From the NCBI GenBank assembly GCA_011503125.2, contig WWBZ02000008.1:62001-126000 (forward strand): 64,000 bases of DNA. Reading direction: 5' to 3'. The notes under the pieces are model-generated. The model saw only the letters and a program-made list of their open reading frames with translations, ran no database searches and was not told the origin of the DNA. This stretch comes from Botryosphaeria dothidea. Its lineage: Eukaryota > Ascomycota > Dothideomycetes > Botryosphaeriales > Botryosphaeriaceae. Position numbers and translations under genes: made by a program. Below are positions 11,234 through 23,100 of the stretch, piece by piece. The stretch's first letter is position 1; each line of letters begins with the position of its first letter.

Positions 11234-12732
11234 ATGAGCGTACCGTCATTGCCAGAGCTGGAGATAGACAGCAGTGGATATTGCTGGGCTTGTGTGAATC
11301 TCGGTGACGCTTGCGACTCTACTCTGCTTCCCACAGGATGTCGTACCTGCGCCGAGAGACAGCGCGTCTGTGAAGGCTTCCACGCTCGACTGTCTTGGCC
11401 AAGGTTCTATGACTCAGCAAGGAAGAAGCCCAATCCCTTCACGATTCGTCTCCCAGCGCATGGCCTTCCAGCAAAGGATGGAAGGCTGATTCAACATTTT
11501 GTCCACAACATTGCGCGACTGGCGCTGTCGATTGATTACGAGGACGACGGATACAGAAGACTTGTTTCAATAGCGTTGAACGAGGCGAGTCTGCTATATG
11601 CGCTCTTGGCCATGTCCGCAAGCCATCTCAGTCGTTGGCACAGACTGCCGGACACGACATCTCGTATCTACCTCCGAAGCGCCTTCGAACAGTTGGAGCG
11701 GAGATTCGCATCGCCTTCGAAAATGCGGGGAGAGGCCACCCTAGCCACAATGCTAGTCCTACTCGGATATGAGGTACCCCACGAGCTGTATTTTAATGTG
11801 ACGCACAATGCGCTGACGTGACTTGGCGAAGGCGTTCATTGGTGGCAACCGCTGGGAGCTGCATTACAGTGGGATCTCGTCATGGCTACGATCCTGCCGC
11901 GACTGCTCCAGGATCGATCCTTTCCTTCTCTCGTGGGTCTGCATGGTTCATACCCAGTCGGCAATACATCTGGGCACGGCTTTTGCAGCCGGTGACGGCA
12001 GCTGTCTTGGATCGAGCCTTTTTCGGCGGAACGAGCAAGTTATTGATCTAATATACGGCTGCTCTGTATCTCTTCCAGAACTGATGGTACGTATGCAACC
12101 CAACGAATACTTGCTCCGGATACTGACCGCTGCTCAAGCTCTCTGCAGCGAGGCTGCACAGTCTCTCCACCACGCACGCCTGCACTTTCGATGAGCTGCA
12201 TCGACGCAGTCAAGAACTACAGCGTAGAGTGCGTCGAACGAAGATCGATCTGGATTCCGACGTGTTCCTTTCCATGACGGCGGATTCGAAGAGCAAGCTC
12301 ACGACCTCCCGTGATGGAGAGTCCTTGCGGAACGCAAAGGCGGCCGCGGAGATTTCCCGACACGCTCTCCACATCTACATCGCCAGGATCACTTGCAAAA
12401 CAACAACAGCCTCTGCGGAGACCCGCGAATCCGTCGACGCCATTTTCGAACTGTTGCCCATGGTTTCCAATCCGGTCGGGCCGGGGTCGATGCTCGGGTG
12501 GTGCCTCGTTGTTGTGGGATCCGAGACCGACGCGCTCGAATGGCGAGATTACATCCGCACTCGCTGTGCAAGCTTGGAATTGCTGCGATTGAATGCGGGT
12601 GGTCCGAGCATCAAAGTGCTTGAGGAGGTCTGGCGCCGTCGTGATCAGATCAACTCCGGAGACACCGGGGAACTCTCGTGGCAATGGCAGGACGCCATGC
12701 GAGCGTTGGGCATCAGAGGAGCGCTCTTCTAA
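11234..12732 (+). CDS. Second fungal transcription factor (Fungal_trans_2-like), atypical Cys cluster
   Basis: Probable regulator lying 289 bp downstream of the first, in the same direction. Inferred exons are 11234-11773, 11832-12086 and 12139-12732, with introns GTACCC...GCGAAG and GTACGT...CTCAAG, giving about 462 residues. Near residues 17-46 six cysteines are spaced exactly C-x2-C-x6-C-x8-C-x2-C-x6-C, the Zn2Cys6 pattern. The loop between cysteines 2 and 3 is VNLGDA, without the lysines and arginines that normally contact DNA. The rest (IQHFVHNIARLALS, ASLLYALLAMSASHLSRW, FLLSWVCMVHTQSAIHLG) resembles the Fungal_trans_2 regulatory domain. It may be a cofactor-like or decayed regulator rather than a direct DNA binder. 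No premature stop is seen. Confidence 0.82.
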
Positions 12733-12778
12733 ACGAAGGAATCAATTTCGTCTCGTCCTACGCTATGTACAAACGCTA

Positions 12779-14342
12779 CTATTCATATCTGGTCAGAGAG
12801 ACAACTAAACCCATCTGCGTAGATAGCCAGTAGTTGGTATGAGAGGTTGTGTCCTCCTTGTTGGCAAATTGTATATCAAACGTCAATAACAAAGTAGGGA
12901 TGAGCTTGTGGACTTCCAACTAGCTAATGTGTCTGCCGCTGCATGTATGGGCACCAGAACCAAAGGCAAAGAACGACCGGTTCATCCTCGACAGATGTTG
13001 CGAGTCTGTGGTCAACCACCTTTCCGGCTTGAAGGATTCCGGTTCCGGAAACACAAGTGGGTCTCGGTGAATAACCCACGGATTTATCCCCATTTCGGTT
13101 CCTGCGGGGATACCATATCCGCAAATCACAGCGCCCCCTGCGGGGACCGTTCGCGGCAGCATCATGGCGATGGATGGATGCAGCCGTATGGCTTCTTTGA
13201 TGACGGCGCTTAGGTAAGGCAGTTTGCTTGCTGCGGAGTTCTGGACCGGACGCGTGAGGTTTGTTTATTCACGGATCTCCCGGCAAAGTCGGATGTAGGC
13301 CCGAGGGTGATTCAGTAGATGGATGATGATTGAACGAAGAGCAATGGCGGTCGTGTCACCCCCTGCTGTGATGTTCCCGAACGTATGCGCACTGACTTCG
13401 CGTTCGGTGAGTGATTTCGGATTTTGTTGCTGATTGAGCAGCAACCGTCGTAGGAAGGTGCATGGTGCATGGGAGTTCTCGGCCAAGTCTCGAAGATTCT
13501 CGGCCATCTTTGCGGTGGAAATTGCCATGACACGCTCGACAAAAGCACTGTCGGAGTTGACCAGCTTGGCAAGAATCTTGTTGCCAGCGAGGGCCTTGTG
13601 CATTCGGGGAACTTGGCCAACCTTTGATACGGTGAGCATGAACTACGGGTCTTGAGAGTCTTGGAATTGAGCCTACAACCGCAAAGTACACCATATAATC
13701 GTGCATGCTTTTCGGCATCGAGGCGTCGTCGCCATTTTCCATAAAGCGTAGGTCGTCTCCGAAAGTAATGGCAAGAACAGCATCCATAGCAAAGTGGTGC
13801 AGATATCTCCCAAGGTCGCATCGACCGCCGGGTCGTGCGCACGCCTCTTCAAGAATACCCATCAACCTGTCAACCACTTTCTCCACCAGTGGCTCGAGTT
13901 TGACCAGCGCGTTCAGAGGGTAAGCGTTGGCAGCGCCACGTTTCATCCGGTTGTGCATAGCCTTGTCCTTCATCGTGAAAGGGTCAGGGACGATTCCCTC
14001 GTCTTCGAATTCAATGGAGTCAAAGAACCGCGATTTGTAGAACCTGCTTGAAACACCGTACACTGTTTCAATCTCGGTCGGATCGGAGAGTGATAGAGAG
14101 TTCGGCGCAATTCGTACCAGCGGGCCGTATACCATGTGAAGATCTACGTCGTGATGGTGGCTCTTCCCAGATAGAACTGAAAGGACACGGGGAAGGGACG
14201 ATAATGAATTCAACCATGGGCCGGGGATTTTGTGGAGATTTCCGTGGACGCGCTGGTACGTGAAATAGCAAAAAAGGATCCATAAGGCCGCCGCAGAATA
14301 GTATAAGAGCTGCAAATGCGTGAGAAGATCAAGGACAGTCAT
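12779..14342 (-). pseudogene. Cytochrome P450 (pisatin-demethylase-like) with two in-frame stops
   Basis: A haem monooxygenase with an N-terminal membrane anchor (LLYYSAAALWILFCYFTYQ) and the proline-rich hinge KIPGPWL. It also has the I-helix TAGGDTT, K-helix EAIRLHP, PERW and the haem loop FAFGSGAHTCSG. The ATG at 14342-14340 (context ATCACCATGA) is chosen over an upstream in-frame start because it begins the anchor. One intron (13676-13622) joins YFAV to GQVPRMHK. Exon 2 then contains TAA at 13267-13265, within the conserved linker before KLPYLSAVIKEA. It also contains TAG at 12922-12920, just after the haem loop at HIS and before LEVHKLIPTLL. The frame then runs on to a natural-looking end NYWLSTQMGLVVSLTRYE at 12779. 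Both stops could be CAA/CAG changed to TAA/TAG. The first removes the haem site, so the enzyme should be non-functional. Confidence 0.87.
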
Positions 14343-15086
14343 GGTGATGTTGCTTGGCTTCGGGAGCGGTGATGAGAAATCAAGCGCCTTAATTTCATAG
14401 CCACGAAGTAGATGGGTAAGTGCGGTCAATAGCCTTAAAGACCGGCACGTAGTGACAGAGCGAAAACCGGATCCAATGTGGCGGTTCACTTGCACTTAGC
14501 ACCATGGACGAATCAGGCTAGCGGGACAAGGCTCACTGAAGTCTAAAGCCCCACCTCTCGGGCGAGCCCAATTCGGGATCAAGAACGGATTTGGCTTGCG
14601 TCTGGACACCGTAAATGGGACTTGCTAATCAGCACGATAGGCCGGGTTCCGTCGCACTTTGAAATTTCGGATTAACCCCCGTCAAGTTTTCCGTTGTCGT
14701 AAAGATAATCTGAGCACTTATCGCAATCTGGTACACCAACTCCACAGAGGGAATTCGAGAGAACCCGTGCCGAAGCGGGCTGCACATGGTCGCGATCCCG
14801 TGAATCCCGGAGTGATATACCGATGAGCAAACCCAGCAAGATAGGAGCCTATCTCTAGGAATGTCAGTCCTTGGCAACTAGCCGGAGAACCCAACTGCAT
14901 GCGTCATCGCGACCACCCAGTATTTCGGCGTTTGATGGCCTTGCGAAGTCCATGTAACTCTTTCAGGCCGAAGCCCGACAACGTCTCTTGCGTATATAAG
15001 GGTCATTCGGAGCAACATCAATTGAAGGTGGTAGAAGCCTGAACAAAAGTCAACCAAGCAATAACTCGACCATTTTCCTGTTCAAC
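14343..15086. promoter_or_regulatory. Bidirectional promoter between P450 and PhyH genes
   Basis: These 744 bp separate two divergent cluster genes. A good TATA box (TATATAAG) lies at 14993-15000, about 90 bp before the PhyH-type ATG. The region has several CGG/CCG-containing stretches, but none is repeated clearly enough to name a binding site. No gene is seen here. Confidence 0.55.
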
Positions 15087-16197
15087 ATGTCTATGACAAT
15101 CACTTCCCACGCCCCCCCCTTGAGACTCTCGGGCCTCTCGTACTGAGTCCGGAACCATTGTTCAAGCTTGAGAGATTTGATCGCAAGACGACAACGGTGG
15201 AAAGGGTCGTCAAAACACTCAAGTCCCACGGAGGTGTTATTGTCCGAGGCTTCCTGACACGCGAGGAGGTTGAAGAGACGGAGAAGACAGTAGTTCCAAT
15301 CTTAGAAAGCTTCGCCTACCCAAAGCCCGGAGACACGACGAAGCGGATTGCAAGGCTCCCGAGCGTATGCCCCAAGCTGGTCGAGAAGGTTTTGACGGTA
15401 CCTCGGGGTTGCGGACGAGCTTCTCAGCATCAAGCACACGAGCTGGCTGGGCGACAATTTCATCGAGAGCTCCGCCACACCAATCGTCATGGCCACGACA
15501 ATGTTCGCGGTGGCCCCAGGGACGCGCATCCAGGAGCTCCACCGTGACGACGCCATATATTGCAACATGTCAGAATATAAGGATTAGTAGCATGCGCTGG
15601 TAACAGTGCGGCGTCGTACTTTTGCAAATCCAACACAACAAGTTCGACAAGATCCGGCCGGAAGAATACCAGGTCGGTTGTGATGTCGGAATCAGCTTTT
15701 TCATTGCTGGCCGAAGGACTACGGAGTCAAACGGCGCAACACGGTTTGTTCCGGGCAGCCACCTTGGCAAGCATGATGAGCAGCCCGATCCCCGTGCTGC
15801 CGTGCCGGTCGAGCTGGAGGCTGGAGACGCCTTCTTCATGCTGAGCTCGTGCTACCATGGTGCTGGGGAGAACTCGACCGAGGATGAGGAGAGGCTGGTT
15901 TACTCGATATTCATGCAGCCTCCGCATGTCCGACAGGTGAGACTGGTTGTGGCGCCGGTGTCGGGAATTGAAGCTGATTCATTGTTCGGGAAGAGAACCT
16001 CTACCTCGCAATCCCACTGGAGCAGATCAAGAAGTTCTCGCGTCCTGTTCAAAAGAAGGCTGGGCTATGACCTGGCCGTTCCGAATCTTGGATGGGTCTA
16101 TCACACGTCGCCTTTGAAGAGCATTCTTGGCTATGCGGACGGGGATCAACGTGTCATTCCGGGTTACAACCCGACGAGATCTAAGGGCGTCGAGTAG
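15087..16197 (+). pseudogene. PhyH-type 2-oxoglutarate/Fe(II) dioxygenase, frameshifted
   Basis: Phytanoyl-CoA dioxygenase-like enzymes hydroxylate or desaturate cluster intermediates. Recognisable parts are GGVIVRGFLTREEVEETEK, the metal site ELHRDDAIYC (HxD), GATRFVPGSHLGKH, and the distal histidine in SSCYHGAGENS. They lie in different frames. (a) The ATG at 15087 leads into a run of eight C (15112-15119), after which the true frame is shifted by one. (b) The frame shifts again near 15400-15407 in CGGGGTTG, between KVLTVP and VADELLSIKHTSW. (c) Tandem TAG TAG stand at 15585-15590 after SEYKD. (d) After a likely intron from 15935, the frame shifts near 16048 between KKFSRPVQK and GYDLAVPNLGW. 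The stop is TAG at 16195-16197. Homopolymer errors could explain (a), but not all four defects together. Confidence 0.85.
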
Positions 16198-17149
16198 ATA
16201 CTTCGAAGCCAGAGGGTTGTGTAGCTTTATAAGGTCTCTTTACAATAGTAGACTTACTCAGAGGAAGCGAAAAAGATATTTCTTTATGTTCGTCTAATTC
16301 CAAGACTTAATGATTGGTCAGTTTTAGCGAATAGTCCGAAAAGAGAGTGCCCAGGAACACCAGCCGAAGACTGTGGTGAAAATAAATGCGGATACACTCA
16401 AGTGATGTTGATGGGAACAAAGCGCCACTGAAAGAGCTTTAAGTCAATGAGAGCGCCGATCATGCGATCGACTGGCTCAAGAAAGCATATTGAGGTGAGG
16501 GAGAGTTACGAATGAGGGCATTCAGATAACCAGAGCATATGATTTGCGATTGGTTCACTCGGACATCTGGGCGACGGTCCGAGCCGGCGTCCGGCAGCAT
16601 AATTCACCGGCCGGTAATACACGAAAGGAAACTAGCTTAGGACTGTATTATTCACTCCAGACCCCTCTCCTCCACAACGAGTCAAAAGCAACAGAAGCGC
16701 CAGCATATATGAATATTGGTGTCTTCTTCTGAGCCAAGTAGATGATCGCAACTCGGGAGAGAAGGGAGCGGTTGAGCTCCGGGTAATATCCTGTTGGCTG
16801 ACGTGATGCGCCGATCATGACTTACTCAGTCGCGGGCACAGGACGCCCACGTTCTTGGGACAATACTAGCTGAATGTAGCTCACAGGATGTGTCGTACCG
16901 TAAAGATGCTATCACCTAGTAATCTAAACAACAAATCAGGCACGATTCAGGTGCTTGACATCCGGTAGCTTCCTACTATCATCGCCGCTATGGGGGCTTC
17001 TTAATTGTTGTGGATCGTAATGAAGGGCCCGAGTCTGGCAATACACTCCTTTCAACAAGATCCCGTGGCCTGATCTCGTCCGTCCGTTCATTTTGCACCT
17101 TCTGGCAGATATCCTCGTTCGCTTCCGCTTTCCTACCGATAGAACCGAC
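16198..17149. promoter_or_regulatory. Upstream region of the polyketide synthase
   Basis: About 950 bp without a supported gene, separating the PhyH remnant from the PKS. It holds a perfect 10-bp palindrome ACCGGCCGGT at 16606-16615. CGG/CCG-rich sequence lies just upstream (about 16574-16596), a form that could bind a Zn2Cys6 dimer. This is a candidate only; no second copy was seen in the other cluster promoters. Confidence 0.4.
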
Positions 17150-20100
17150 ATGGCCCCGATAGCAGTCCCGCACGTGCCGAACGGCCACAGAGATCTTAAC
17201 GGCAGCCCGAGACCGAATGGTGTTAATGGTCTGAATGGAACGAATGGGCTTAATGGTGTAAATGGTGAACTCAATGGACACACTTCTACAGCATCTGCCG
17301 AAGCCCCCCCACCGATTGCCATCGTCGGCATCGGCTTGAGATTACCCGGCAAAATCACCTCCACCGACCAATTCTGGAGTCTCCTCGTCAACAAGAGGTC
17401 TGGCAGATGCCGCATCCCGCGGACGCGGTACAACACGGACGCCTTCCACAGCGCGTCCGGGAAGCCCGGCACGGTGAAGACGCAGCATGGCTACTTCTTG
17501 GACTGCGAGCTCGACCACATGGACGCCTCGTTTTTTTCGATGAGCAAGGCCGAGGTGGAGAAGTTGGATCCGCAGCAGAGGCTCCTCCTCGAGGTCGTGT
17601 GGGAGTGCATGGAGAGCGGCGGGCAGCGCGACTGGCGCGGCAGGAAAATCGGCTGCTACGTCGGAGTGTTTGGCGAGGATTGGCTGGATCTCTCGTCAAA
17701 GGACCCGCAACACCTGGGCATGTACCGCGTGACCGGAAATGGCGACTTTGCCATAGCAAACCGCGTGTCGTACGAGTTCGATCTGAAAGGGCCGAGGTCT
17801 GTTCTGCGCTCCTCGCTGTGCGTGCATTGTTGACCATTCACAGCATGACGATTAAAACCGGGTGCTCTGCATCTTTGGTCGGGCTCCATGAAGCCTGCCA
17901 GGCCATCTATTCGGGGGAGTGCGAGTCTGCTATCGTTGCGGGGACCAATCTAATCATCACGCCAACCATGACCCTGGCTCTGTCCGAGCAGGGCGTTCTC
18001 TCGCCGACTGGGTCATGCAAGTCGTTCGATGCCAAAGCCGACGGCTATGCTAGGGGAGAGGCAATCAACGCCGTCTTTGTCAAAAGGCTAAGCGATGCTC
18101 TAAGAGACGGCGATCCTATCAGGGGCGTCATCCGAGCCACAGCAACCAACTGTGACGGGAGAACGGCCGGCATATCGAATCCGAGCTCTGAAAGCCACGA
18201 GGCTCTGATCCGGCGAGCGTATCAGGTTGCAAATATTTCGAGAATTGCTGACACAGGGTTCGTCGAATGCCACGGCACAGGAACCAAGATTGGGGATCCT
18301 CAGGAAGTATCGGCTGTTGGCCGAGTTTTCGACGGCAGCGGTGTCTACATTGGCTCGGTACGCAAATAACCCGAGAACATGTCGAAGCAAAGAGATTGAC
18401 ATGGTCAGGTGAAACCAAACGTAGGGCATTCTGAGGGCGCATCAGGCCTCACCAGTCTCGTAAAGGCGGTCCTGGCTCTGGAGAACGAGACGATACCACC
18501 CAACATAAACTTCTCGGAGCCAAACCCCAGCAGTGAGTAGACAACACGCCATCAGCGTGCTCGAGCTGACGATCGCCAGTCGCGTGGGACGAATTCAGCC
18601 TCAAAGTGCCCACAAAGCCCACGCCCTGGCCAACGGACCGGCTCGCCCGCGTCTCCGTCAACAGTTTCGGAATCGGCGGCGCCAACGCCCATGTGATTCT
18701 CGACTCGCCAAAGCCGTTCCGCAAAGCCGTCCAGCAGGAAGGGGGGCTAGGCCAGCACCTGATGCTCTTCTCCGCGAACCACGCCGACTCGCTGCGCGAG
18801 AACGTCGAAAAGATCCAAGACTACGCCGAGGCGTACCCCGAGCGCCTGGCCAGCATCTCGCACACGCTCGGAGCGCGCCGCGAGCCGCTTCCCTGCCGCG
18901 CGTTCGCCATCGCCGACGGGTCGTGGCCGCTGGAGCTCTCGCCGATCGTGAAGCCCAAGGCGCCGCGGCGGCGGCTGAACATGGTGTTCACCGGGCAGGG
19001 CGCGCAGTGGGCGGGCATGGCCGTCGACCTGCTGCACGACTTTCCCGCGTTCCTCGGCGACATCCGCGCGATGGACGGGGCGCTGCGGCAGCTGCGGCAC
19101 GCGCCGCTGTGGACGATCGAGGAGGAGCTGCGGCGGCCCGCGGCGCAGAGCCGGCTGCACCTGGCCGAGTTCGCGCAGCCCGTCTGCACGGCCGTCCAGA
19201 TCGGCGTCGTCAACCTGCTGCGCGCGTGCAACGTCCGCCCGGCCGCCGTCGTCGGGCACTCGAGCGGCGAGATCGCGGCGGCGTACGCGGCGGGCGCGCT
19301 GCCGCTCGGCGCGGCCATGGCGGTGGCGTACTACCGCGGGCAGGTGGCCAAGCAGCAGCTGCGGCAGGGCGGCATGGCGGCGCTCGGGCTGGGCCGGCAC
19401 GACGCGGCCGCGTACCTGCAGCCGGGCGTGGTCGTCGCGTGCGAGAACAGCCCGAGGAGCGTCACGCTGTCGGGCGACGCCGCGCAGCTCGATGCCGTGA
19501 TTGACCGCGTCAGGGCGGAGCGGCCGGACGCGTTCGTGCGCAGGCTGAAGGTCGAGATGGCGTACCACTCGCACCACATGCAGGAGGTCGGCGACCTGTA
19601 CGAGGGGCTGCTGGAGGGCGTGGTGCGCCCGGCGGCGCCGTCGGTGCCGCTCTTCTCCAGCGTGAGCGCCAAGCCCATCACCGACGCCGCTGCTCTCGGG
19701 CCGGCGTACTGGAGGGCCAACCTCGAGTCGCCCGTGCTGTTCCACGCGGCCGCGCGCGCCCTGGTGCGCGACGGCCCCGCGGACGGGCTGTTCGTCGAGA
19801 TTGGCCCGCACTCGGCGCTGGCCGGCCCGCTGCGCGAGATCTTCCACGAGGCCGGCGTCGACGCCTCGCGCGCGTACGTGGCCACGCTGGTCCGGCAGGA
19901 GAATGGGACCAGGGCACTGCTCGGCGCGCTTGGCCGGCTGTTCCAGGAGGCCGTGGCGGTCGACGTGGCGGCGCTGACGGCGGGCGCGGCGGTGCTGACG
20001 GACCTGCCGACCTACTCGTGGAAGCACGGCGTCAGCTACTGGAGCGAGAGCCGCGTCGCGCGCGGGTGGCGTCTCCGCCGCTTCCCGCCGCACGAGCTGC

Positions 20101-23100
20101 TGGGCTGCCGCGTCCTCGAGGCGACCGACCTGGAGCCGGCGTGGCGCAACGTGCTGCGCCTGGCCGACGCGCCGTGGCTGCGCGACCACAGGATCAGGGA
20201 CGACGTCGTCTTCCCCGCCGCGGCCTACGTGGCCATGGCCGGCGAGGCGGTGCGCCAGCTGTCGGGCCAGCCGTCGACCGACTTCGCGCTGAGGCAGGTC
20301 GACATCAAGGCTGCGCTCGTGCTGCGCGAGTCCGAGCCTGCCGAGATCGTGATGCACATGCGGCCGGTGCGCCTGACGTCCGACCTGGACTCGGACTGGT
20401 TCGCCTTCTCCGTCTCGTCCTTCAACGGCGAGGTCTGGGTGAAGCACTGCGCCGGCCAGGTCAAGGCTGGCGCTGGGGCGGGCGTGGCCGTTGGCGGGCC
20501 GCAGGTCGGACGGCATGCCCGTCTCGCCTCGTCTGCCGCCTGCTACCGCGCCATGAAGAGCGCAGGGCTGAACTACGGCCCCGAGTTCCAGGGGCTGGCA
20601 GACATCTCGGCCCAGCCAGGCGGGAGCACGGCGGCGGCGAGCATCGTCGACCGTCACCGCTCGGCAGAGACGAACTACCAGCTGCACCCCACCACGATTG
20701 ACTTCTGTCTGCAGCTGGTCATGGTCGCCGCGGCCGACGGCCTTCCGCGCCGGCTCACAAGGGTGTGCATGCCGACGTTCGTCGACGAGATGTACGTCTG
20801 CCAGGGGCCTCCTGAGCTGCGTGTCGAAGCCTCGGCCACCGGCACCGGCACCAGCGCCATCCAGGGCGCGGCAAGCGGCGTGGCAGACGGCCGTGTGGTG
20901 CTCCGGCTCGGCGGCGTGAAGCTCACGGTGCTGGAGGAAGACGACGCCGGCGACAAGGCGGACTCGATCGCGGCGGCCGAGCTGCACTGGAAGCCCGACG
21001 TCCACTTCGCCGCCCCCGGCGACTACATCACCCCGCGCAAGCATCTGCGGGAGGCCGTGCTCCAGGTGGAGAGGCTGTCGCTGCTCTGCACCATCGAGAC
21101 GCTGCACCGCGTCGACGGCATTCCCACCTTGGATCACCTGGCGACGTTCCGCGAGTGGATGGCCGCGCAGCGAGACAGGGCCATCGGCGGCACGTACGAC
21201 CACGTCGAGGACTGCTCGCGGCTGGCCACGCTCAAGCGTGCCGAGCTGAGAGCGGAGATCGAGGCCGTGCAAGCCGGCGTGCAGAACACGGCCGCCGCCA
21301 CGGTGGGAGAGGTCATCGTCCGGGCGACCGAGTGGTCCGAGGCCATTTTCTCCGGCAAGATCGAGGCCATTGAAGTGCTGATCCAGGACGGCGGCCTGGA
21401 GAACATCTACCGCTTCATCCAAGCCCTGTGCGACTGCGCCCGCTACTTTGAGCTGCTCGGCCACAGCAATCCCACCATGAAGATTCTCGAGATCGGCGCG
21501 GGCACAGGCGGCACGACGGCCGAAGTGCTTCGCGGCCTTACTGGCGACGACGGAGAGCGCATGTATGCCCGCTACGACTACACGGACATCTCGACGGGCT
21601 TCTTCACTGCGGCCCAGGAGCGGTTCAAGGACCATGACAACATCGAGTTCAGGGTGCTCGACGTGAGCACCGACCCTCTGGCCCAGGGCTTTGAGCCCGA
21701 GGCGTACGACTTGATCCTCGCCTCCAACGTACGTGTTTTCCGTGGTTTTCGTCCGTTTTTTGTGGCAAAAAGACTGACGGTGATGCAGGTCCTCCACGCA
21801 ACCCCCAGCATCAAAGAGACGCTCAGCAACGTGCGCAAGTTGCTGAAGCCAGGCGGCCGGCTCTTCCTCCAGGAACTCAGCCCAGGTAAGCGACGCCCTT
21901 CCACGTGTCCGGGTGACTGACTGCGCTAATACGAACGTGCTCAGTGTGGAAGATGCTCAACTTCATCATGGTAAGCTGCCGTCCCACCGCTCTTTCTCTC
22001 CGCCTGCCCCATCCCACCCCACCAGCATTTGCTCACCACAACACAACCACAGGGCTTCCTCCCCGGCTGGTGGCTCGGCGCCGCAGACGGCCGGCCTGAG
22101 GAGCCGTACATGCCCGCCACGCGCTGGGACGCCGAGCTGCGCTCCACCGGCTTCTCCGGCACCGACGCCGTCGTATACGACGACGAGCATCCCTTCCAGA
22201 TCAACGCCAACATCATCTCAACCGCCGTCATCGCCTCCCCGCCGCCGCCGCCTCCCCACAACGTCACCATCCTCAGCAGCCACCCCAAAGGGTCCTCCTC
22301 CCCGGCGGCGCAGGCCCTGCACGCCGCGCTCGCGCAGCGGGGCTTCAGCGTCTCGTACGCCTCGCTCGCCGACGCGCCCGCCGCGGACGCCGACGTCGTC
22401 TCGCTGCTGGACGTCGAGGCGGCGGGCCCGTTCTTCCACGCCGTGTCCGCGGACGCGCTCGCGCGGTTCCAGGCCTGGGCGGGCGGGCTGGCGCCCGCGC
22501 GCGCGGTGCTCTGGGTCACGGGGCACGCGCAGGTCGCGTGCAGAGACGCGCGGTACGCGCAGGCCGTGGGCGTCGCGCGCACGGTCCGGCCGGAGCTGTC
22601 GCTCGCCTTCGCCACGCTCGAGGTGGACCCCGGCGCGGCGCTCGCGGCCGGCACGGTGGTGGACGTGTTGGAGCGGCTGCGGGCGCGGGACAAGGGGCGC
22701 GAGCTGGATCCCGACTGGGAGTACGTGCTGCTGGACGGCGCGGTGCTGGTGCCGCGGTACCGCTGGGTCGACGTGCGCAGGGAGCTCTGCGGCAACGGCG
22801 TCGGCGAGGGTCCGCGGCGCCTGGACGTCGGCCGGGGGGGCCAGCTGCAGACGCTGCGCTGGACCGAGGGGACGCGCGCGCCGTTGGGTGACTTGGAGGT
22901 CGAGGTGGAGCCGAGGGCCGTCGGGCTGAACTTCAAGGACGTCCTGGTGGCCATGGGCGTGGTCGAGGGCATCAAGCCCGGCCTCGGCATCGAATGTGCG
23001 GGCGTGGTGCGTGGCGTGGGATCAAAGGTGCAGGGACTCGGCGTGGGAGATCGCGTTGTTGCGTTCGATCATGCTTGCTTCTCGACGAGCTTCGTCGTCC

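Noticed and set aside
13220..13270. RNA editing as a rescue of the TAA in P450 no. 2
   Set aside because: A-to-I editing of UAA gives another stop (UGA or UAG) unless both As are edited, so it is not a simple explanation.
18747..21797. A 1016-codon open frame antisense to the PKS
   Set aside because: It mirrors the very GC-rich third codon positions of the PKS exon; its translation is low-complexity Arg/Gly/Ala/His-rich with no domain.
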